NCBI GenBank assembly: GCA_028287465.1
Contig: JAQBPO010000066.1
Span: 1 to 64,000, forward strand
Direction: 5' to 3'
DNA length: 64,000 nt
Source: Fibrobacterota bacterium
GTDB lineage: Bacteria > Fibrobacterota > Fibrobacteria > UBA11236
Shown: one piece after another, positions 59,423-64,000 of the stretch
Layout of the letters: the number at the start of each line of letters is the position of its first letter
Position numbering within the stretch: position 1 is the stretch's first letter
The notes under the pieces: generated by a model
Told to the model about the DNA's origin: nothing
Seen by the model: only the letters and a program-made list of their open reading frames with translations
The model's database searches: none
Made by a program: the position numbers and the translations under genes

Positions 59423-60375
59423 CAGGCCCCTCCCGCCGCGTTCGCCGTTTTCCCGGACAGAAGGGCGAAAAAGCAATCCTCGAGGGCCGGTTCCAGCATG
59501 GTCGCGCTGGCCGCTTCTGGAACGGCGAGACGGAGGCGGCCGAGGGGATCGCCGGCCTGGCCGGGCTTTTCGGCGGCGTGGAGGGATCCCCCGGAAGGAT
59601 AGATCAGTTCGAACCCGGGAGGCGGAGGTTTATCCCCGGGATAGTTCAAGGTGGAGATGCGCGCATCCGGCGCGGCTTCCACGCGGTAGAGCCGATAGGG
59701 ATAGGCGGCCAGCATTTCCGCCGGGGAACCTCCCGCTATCACCGCGCCCTGGTGGAGCAGGGCCAGGGAATCGCACAGGGCAGCCTCATCCATATACGGC
59801 GTGGAGACGATAAGGCTGATGCCTTGGGCCCGCAGGGATTTCAGCATGGTCCAGAAGTCCCGCCTCGCCACCGGGTCCACCCCGACGGTCGGTTCGTCCA
59901 GCAGAAGCAGTTTGGGATGATGGATCAGGGTGCAGGCCAAGGCCAGCTTCTGCTTCATGCCTCCGGACAGCAAACCGGCCCGCCGGCCCTTGAAGGGGGC
60001 GAGTCCGGCGAATTCCAGGAGGTGGTCCATGCGTTCCGCCTTCGCCTTGCCCCGGATTCCGAAGATGTCGGCGAAGAAATCCAGGTTCTCGAGCACGGAG
60101 AGATCCTGGTAGAGCGAGAAACGCTGAGGCATGTAGCCGATATCGTCCCGGATGCGCGGGAAACCTTTCCTCAAATCCAGGCCGAGCATGCGGACCTCTC
60201 CCGAATCCGGATCGGAAAGGGTGGCCAGGATGTTCATCAGGGTCGACTTCCCCGCGCCGTCCGCGCCGATAAGGCCGAAGAGGCAGGGGTCCGGCACCTC
60301 CAGGGAGATGCCCCTGAGGGCCTTCTCCCCGGCATGATCCTTCGCAAGCGACCGGATGGAGACTATGGATTCCAT
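59422..60375 (-). CDS. ABC transporter ATPase, YbhF N-terminal half-like
   Basis: A 317-residue nucleotide-binding subunit with canonical motifs: Walker A GADGAGKST, signature LLSGGMKQKLAL, Walker B LLLLDEPTVGVDP, and a C-terminal extension of about 90 residues. The ATG at 60375 lies seven bases beyond the membrane-fusion gene. With the degenerate second ATPase it would make one canonical and one non-canonical ATP site in the heterodimer. Confidence 0.9.
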   Translation of the reverse strand: MESIVSIRSLAKDHAGEKALRGISLEVPDPCLFGLIGADGAGKSTLMNILATLSDPDSGEVRMLGLDLRKGFPRIRDDIGYMPQRFSLYQDLSVLENLDFFADIFGIRGKAKAERMDHLLEFAGLAPFKGRRAGLLSGGMKQKLALACTLIHHPKLLLLDEPTVGVDPVARRDFWTMLKSLRAQGISLIVSTPYMDEAALCDSLALLHQGAVIAGGSPAEMLAAYPYRLYRVEAAPDARISTLNYPGDKPPPPGFELIYPSGGSLHAAEKPGQAGDPLGRLRLAVPEAASATMLEPALEDCFFALLSGKTANAAGGA

Positions 60376-60382
60376 CGCAGGG

Positions 60383-61312
60383 CTACTTCCAGACTTCCAC
60401 CGGAAGGCCCCGCTTGAGAAGCCCGTCCTGGTTGGGCGCCAGGGCCCGGACGCGGAACACCAGCTCATTGCGGCTTTCCCGGGTCTGGATGTTCTTCGGG
60501 GAGAATTCCGCTTCGTGGCCTATCCAGCTCACCGCCGCCGGAAGGAAACGCGCCCCGTCCTTTTCCCCGTCCGGCGGGTCCAGGCGCAGGCGGACGGTTT
60601 GGCCGTACTTGATTCCCGCCAGCATGGTTTCCGGCACGAAGAAATCGACCTGGAGGGTGTCCTCCTTGCCGATTTCATAGACGGGCTGCCCGGGAGCGGC
60701 GATTTCCTCCGGGTTCTTGTAACGCGTCAGGATCCGGCCCGAGGCGGGGGCCCATAGGTAACACCGGCGCAACTGCTCGCGGATCTGGGCCTGTTTCGCT
60801 TCCAGGCCCTGGCGTTTGCCTCCCAGGCTGGCCACCATGTCCTTGGCCGCGGAAAGCTTGAGCCGAGCCGCGTCCAAGGCGGAAGCGAGTTTATCGCCTT
60901 GCTGGGCAGGAAGGGAGCCTTCCTTGACCAGCGGTTCGATGCGGGCATAGTCCCGTTCCAGGCCCCGGATCTCGGCCTGGGCCGCCTTGATCTCGTTTTC
61001 CCTGGATCGCGTCCCCGCGATCAACTCGGTCATTCCGGCTTCCGCCTCCTGCAATTGAAGGGTAAAGGGGATGCTGTCCACCACGGCCAGCAATTCCCCC
61101 GCGGAGGCGGTCTGGCCTTCCTGCTTGTAGAGGCCGACGATCTTGCCCTGCACCAGGGCCGCAACCTGATAGGTCTGCGCCTCGACGATCGCCGATCCGA
61201 TGAAATCCGGATCCGTCCGTCCCGTGCATCCCGCCATGGCAAGCAGGGCCGCCGTCGTTGCCCATGCCGTCTTCGCCCAATCCATCTTAATGAGGTCCAT
61301 CTTGAGCTCCAT
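60383..61312 (-). CDS. HlyD-family periplasmic adaptor lipoprotein, YbhG-like
   Basis: A 309-residue membrane-fusion protein. The N-terminal lipoprotein signal has LLAMAGC with Cys about residue 28. A first lipoyl half (about 45-75), a coiled-coil hairpin (about 85-170, rich in Glu/Ala/Lys) and the second lipoyl half and beta-barrel domain follow (LWAPASGRILTRY, then FFVPETML). It bridges the ABC permeases to the TolC-like channel. The ATG at 61312 overlaps the TolC-like stop (ATGA); internal ATG codons at 61300 and 61285 are alternatives. Confidence 0.88.
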   Translation of the reverse strand: MELKMDLIKMDWAKTAWATTAALLAMAGCTGRTDPDFIGSAIVEAQTYQVAALVQGKIVGLYKQEGQTASAGELLAVVDSIPFTLQLQEAEAGMTELIAGTRSRENEIKAAQAEIRGLERDYARIEPLVKEGSLPAQQGDKLASALDAARLKLSAAKDMVASLGGKRQGLEAKQAQIREQLRRCYLWAPASGRILTRYKNPEEIAAPGQPVYEIGKEDTLQVDFFVPETMLAGIKYGQTVRLRLDPPDGEKDGARFLPAAVSWIGHEAEFSPKNIQTRESRNELVFRVRALAPNQDGLLKRGLPVEVWK

Positions 61313-62676
61313 CAGTATCGCAACTCCCTTCCCGCGGCATAATCCCATTGCAAAAGCGCGAGCCTTTGCATGGTCCTCGCCTGTTCCATCATCATTTCCG
61401 CGCGCGCCTGGTTGTTGCGCGCCTCGAGCCATTCGAGCCCCGTGGCCACGCCCACCTCGAATTGCCGCTTCAGGTCAGCGGCCGCGGCCTGGGCCGCATC
61501 GCGGGATGCCTGGGCGGCCGCGAATTGCGCGGCCCACCTGGCGTATTGCAGGCGCGCCGTGGCCATGCCCTTGCGCCATTCATGTTCCAGCTTGCGCTTC
61601 TGCTCGCCCAAGACGCGGGACTGTACGTCCAGCTGCCTGCGCTGCGCGCTGTTGCGGGCGCCGTCGAAAAGGTTCCATTTCAATTGCACGCCCAGCAGCC
61701 CGTACGGCATGAACTCATCCCCGGCCAAGTCGAGCCCGGGATTGGCGTATCGCACCCCCGCCAACCCGTAGACTTGAGGGAGCCTTTGCCCTGAGAGGGC
61801 CTTGGCCCCGTAACGCGCCTGTTCCACCCCCAGGTCCAGGGCCTTCGCCTCGGGCCGATCCATGCGCGGGCCGATGGGTCCACCCGCGTCGCCCATTCCG
61901 GCAGCGCTCTCCGGGACATCCCAGGCCGGCGGGGAAGGCGCGGCCGTATCCATGGCCAGATCGGCCGGTGAACCCAGTCCCGCCGGGTCCTTTCCCCCCA
62001 GGAAATCCAGGACTTCCATGGCCAGGGAATCCCTGGTATTCTGGGCGGACAGGAGCTCCACCTCCGATGCCTTTGACCTGGCCTCCGCGCCCAGGGCGCG
62101 GCTCCGGACGGCGGTCCCGGCGCGCACGAAATCCTGCAACTGCTTTTGGAGATCCTTCGAGTACCCGACCACCTTTTCCTGGTAGGAGGCCTGGGCGGCC
62201 GCCAGTTGCCAGGCGTAGTACATGGCGGCAAGACGCAGGGACATCTGGTTCCTGGCCCCGTCCCATTGGGCTTCCCGGGCCCGGATGCCCGCGCGCTTGG
62301 CGTCCAGGTTGTACCCGCGCGCGAATCCGGTGAACAGGGGATAGGTCGCATCCACCCCGAGTTCCACCTTGTCGTGATCGCCCAGGGCGCGGTCGAGGTG
62401 AGTGCCCCCGGGCGGGGGAAGGGGCAGATCCAATTTGAGACGAGGCGTTTCGGTGGTATAGGAGTAGCTGCCGATGGCGTCCACGGAGGGGAACCAGGCG
62501 GCCTTGGACTCCTGGGCCTGGGCCTCCGCCCGTTCCACCTCGAGCCTGAGGACGGCCAGGTCGGCATTGTCGCGGAACAGGATTTCCTGGGCCTCATGGA
62601 GGGAGAGCGCCGCCGACGGCGCGGCCGAGGCCGCGCAGAAGGCGAAGGTCGCGAGGAAGGCGCGAAGGGGATGCAT
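61312..62676 (-). CDS. TolC-family outer-membrane efflux protein
   Basis: A 454-residue outer-membrane channel subunit with a signal peptide ending about residue 24 (SAALS). The TolC repeat pattern is visible: two long helical coiled-coil regions and beta segments in each half, with FTGFARGYNLDAKRAG in the first half and NLFDGARNSAQRR in the second. A GTG at 62682 overlaps the TetR stop, but the ATG at 62676 has GAGG at a better distance. Together with the adaptor and ABC subunits it forms a tripartite exporter. Confidence 0.9.
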   Translation of the reverse strand: MHPLRAFLATFAFCAASAAPSAALSLHEAQEILFRDNADLAVLRLEVERAEAQAQESKAAWFPSVDAIGSYSYTTETPRLKLDLPLPPPGGTHLDRALGDHDKVELGVDATYPLFTGFARGYNLDAKRAGIRAREAQWDGARNQMSLRLAAMYYAWQLAAAQASYQEKVVGYSKDLQKQLQDFVRAGTAVRSRALGAEARSKASEVELLSAQNTRDSLAMEVLDFLGGKDPAGLGSPADLAMDTAAPSPPAWDVPESAAGMGDAGGPIGPRMDRPEAKALDLGVEQARYGAKALSGQRLPQVYGLAGVRYANPGLDLAGDEFMPYGLLGVQLKWNLFDGARNSAQRRQLDVQSRVLGEQKRKLEHEWRKGMATARLQYARWAAQFAAAQASRDAAQAAAADLKRQFEVGVATGLEWLEARNNQARAEMMMEQARTMQRLALLQWDYAAGRELRY

Positions 62677-62678
62677 GT

Positions 62679-63398
62679 TCACCTCTTGGTCCGGATGCCG
62701 TTGAGAAGGGTATCGGTGATGGACGCGATGCGTTCTTCCAGGAACGCATCGTTGAATTCGATCTTGAGGCCCACCGCCGGGCCCAGGCGTTGCAGCATGG
62801 GCATGGCCAGGAAGGTGGTCACGGTCATCCCCATCAGGTTCATGATGAAGTGCAGGGGGTGGACGGGCTTGATCAGGCCGGCCTTGGCCTCGTCCTGGAG
62901 CGTTTTTACCAGGGTGGCGGGGACGTCCCGGAAATTCCTGAGCAGTTCCTGGAGGACGAACGGGAAGGAGCCGCCGCCTCCGGCGATTTCGCGGAATACG
63001 AAAAGGGGGAAGTCCGGATTGGCCGCCAGGGTGCGGATATAGGTGGAGACGATGGTCCTTACGATTCCTTCGACGCCGGCCGTTTGGGGCTGGGCCCGGA
63101 ATTCGGCCTGGAGCTTGCCCCAGACGGTGGAGATGGTGTCTTCAAGGACCTTCTGGTAGAGCTTGTCCTTGCTGCGGAAGTAATAGTGCAACAGGGCCTT
63201 GTTGACGCCGGCTTCGGTGGCGACGGCCTGCATGCGCGCGCCTTCGAGGCCTTTGGCGATGAATTCCTTGCGGGCGGCGGCGAGTATCCGTTTTTCGGTA
63301 TCTCCTGAACCCGGATCCCCTCCGGTTTCCAGGGCAGGCGCGGGTTTGACGGCGGCCCGCTTTCTTGGTTTTTTAGATAAACTATTTGGTTTAACCAT
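62679..63398 (-). CDS. TetR-family regulator of the efflux operon (CecR-like)
   Basis: A 239-residue regulator with a Lys/Arg/Pro-rich N-terminal extension (about 1-33), then the TetR helix-turn-helix (about 35-80: AARKEFIAKGLEGARMQAVATEAGVNKALLHYYF; recognition helix VNKALLHYYF) and a ligand domain. CecR in E. coli controls the homologous ybhGFSR genes. Its stop overlaps the TolC-like start region. The operator is probably the near-perfect 16-base palindrome over its own start codon. Confidence 0.9.
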   Translation of the reverse strand: MVKPNSLSKKPRKRAAVKPAPALETGGDPGSGDTEKRILAAARKEFIAKGLEGARMQAVATEAGVNKALLHYYFRSKDKLYQKVLEDTISTVWGKLQAEFRAQPQTAGVEGIVRTIVSTYIRTLAANPDFPLFVFREIAGGGGSFPFVLQELLRNFRDVPATLVKTLQDEAKAGLIKPVHPLHFIMNLMGMTVTTFLAMPMLQRLGPAVGLKIEFNDAFLEERIASITDTLLNGIRTKR

Positions 63399-63406
63399 AT
63401 GGGTAA
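63391..63406. promoter_or_regulatory. Palindrome over the TetR gene start
   Basis: TTAACCATATGGGTAA is palindromic at seven of eight paired positions. It includes the start codon of the regulator, so repressor binding here could block transcription near the start. No second copy was spotted. Confidence 0.4.
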
Positions 63407-63478
63407 GATTAATTCATGGCCGCTCTTCCGGCAATCGAAATCGGTCCTGGCCGAGGAATTGTGTATTTTTAATGGCCC

Positions 63479-64000
63479 ATGACCCAATCCACCAAAGTTC
63501 CGACCGAATCCCAGGCGCCCCTGACCTATACCTCCGACCGTTTCTCCCCCCGGCGGCGCAAGACCTTGAAGGTCCGCGTCGGAAACCGCTGGATCGGCGG
63601 GGACGAACCCATCCTGGTCCAGTCCATGACCACGACCAATACCAAGGACATCGACGCCACGGTTTTCCAGACCCTGGAACTGGCCAAGGCCGGATGCGAA
63701 CTGGTCCGCATCACCACGCCCACCCAGAAGGACTCGGAGTGCCTCAAGGAGATCATGGAAAAGGTGCGCGCCGCGGGATGCGACGTGCCGGTCTCGGCGG
63801 ACATCCACTTCCAGCCCCGGGCGGCGATGGAAGCGGTCAAATGGGTCGAGAAGGTCCGCATCAATCCCGGCAATTTCGTGGACTCGAAATCGGCCACTCC
63901 CCGGGACTATGATGATGCGAGCTTCGCGGCCGGCGTGCAGAAGGTCTACGATGCCTTCGTGCCCCTGGTGCGCGCCGCCAAGGACCGCGGCGTCTGCCTT
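63479..64000 (+). CDS. ispG: 4-hydroxy-3-methylbut-2-en-1-yl diphosphate synthase (partial, runs off the right edge)
   Basis: IspG/GcpE of the MEP isoprenoid pathway, seen for its first 174 residues. The VQSMTTTNTKDIDATV block, LVRITTPT, and SADIHFQPRAAMEAV plus the RINPGNFVD segment are diagnostic. The continuation, with SFAAGVQKVYDAFVPLVRAAKDRGVCL-like spacing, matches the long form with a central insertion found in Bacteroidota, Chlamydiae and plants rather than the short E. coli type. The Fe-S cysteines lie beyond the edge. TATTTTTA precedes the ATG by eight bases and no ribosome site is visible. Divergent from the TetR gene across 80 bases. Confidence 0.93.
   Translation, partial: MTQSTKVPTESQAPLTYTSDRFSPRRRKTLKVRVGNRWIGGDEPILVQSMTTTNTKDIDATVFQTLELAKAGCELVRITTPTQKDSECLKEIMEKVRAAGCDVPVSADIHFQPRAAMEAVKWVEKVRINPGNFVDSKSATPRDYDDASFAAGVQKVYDAFVPLVRAAKDRGVCL

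Overview
The window is GC-rich, densely packed bacterial DNA with no mobile element, prophage or CRISPR array that I can see. It looks like a Gram-negative chromosome: MlaD-type lipid transport, a TolC-type outer-membrane channel and several lipoproteins. Three secreted proteins (ends at 27189, 33815 and 43105) carry a C-terminal beta-rich tail resembling Por/type IX-like sorting domains, and the IspG at the right edge looks like the long form known from Bacteroidota, Chlamydiae and plants. I infer a member of the Fibrobacteres-Chlorobi-Bacteroidetes assemblage, perhaps soil or groundwater Fibrobacterota; no phylogenetic marker here proves it.

Layout. 1-4.4 kb: cytochrome bd oxidase (cydAB), a secreted dienelactone hydrolase-like protein, a Cys-rich YkgJ-like protein and a thioredoxin. 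4.4-8.8 kb: TreZ and a GlgX/isoamylase-type debranching enzyme, convergent with overlapping stop codons. 8.9-12.4 kb: a methyltransferase and a large radical SAM protein. 12.4-26.5 kb: an almost gap-free plus-strand run of CDP-alcohol phosphatidyltransferase, diacylglycerol-kinase-like protein, CDP-diglyceride synthetase-like protein, HMG-CoA reductase, GNAT-like protein, OleC-like adenylating enzyme, UbiA prenyltransferase, PEP-synthase/rifampicin-phosphotransferase-like dikinase, AurF-like diiron protein, SRPBCC protein and MMPL/RND exporter. I do not recognise this combination, and it is the best candidate for an undescribed system: a specialised lipid or meroterpenoid-like product with its own exporter.

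26.5-33.9 kb: a histidine phosphatase, then a sugar module (beta-propeller dehydrogenase, TIM-barrel isomerase, Gfo/Idh/MocA oxidoreductase) divergent from a PAS-AraC regulator, followed by a ThuA-like secreted protein; a DUF1080 protein at 50-51 kb probably belongs to the same physiology. 33.9-37.8 kb: RhlE-type helicase, then an azoR-doxX-marR stress module with two matching operator-like palindromes. 37.8-44.2 kb: a decayed biotinyl-domain remnant, TSUP permease, DinB-like protein, tRNA-Asn, DUF445 protein, a secreted reprolysin-like metalloprotease and a SerA-like dehydrogenase. 44.3-54.1 kb: a TlpA-like redoxin, a small membrane protein, a GAF protein, GTP-dependent PEP carboxykinase, three small unknown proteins, the DUF1080 protein, and a response regulator with a hybrid histidine kinase. 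54.1-63.4 kb: MlaD-like protein, a lipoprotein, and a complete TetR-TolC-HlyD-ABC-ABC-permease-permease efflux operon of the CecR/YbhGFSR type. The window ends inside ispG.

Metabolic reading: ispG implies the MEP route for housekeeping isoprenoids, so the HMG-CoA reductase in the 12-26 kb cluster either marks a second, mevalonate, route or supplies a dedicated pathway. Most operons show 1-8 base stop/start overlaps (ATGA type), implying translational coupling. All function calls are by reading motifs; no database search was run.
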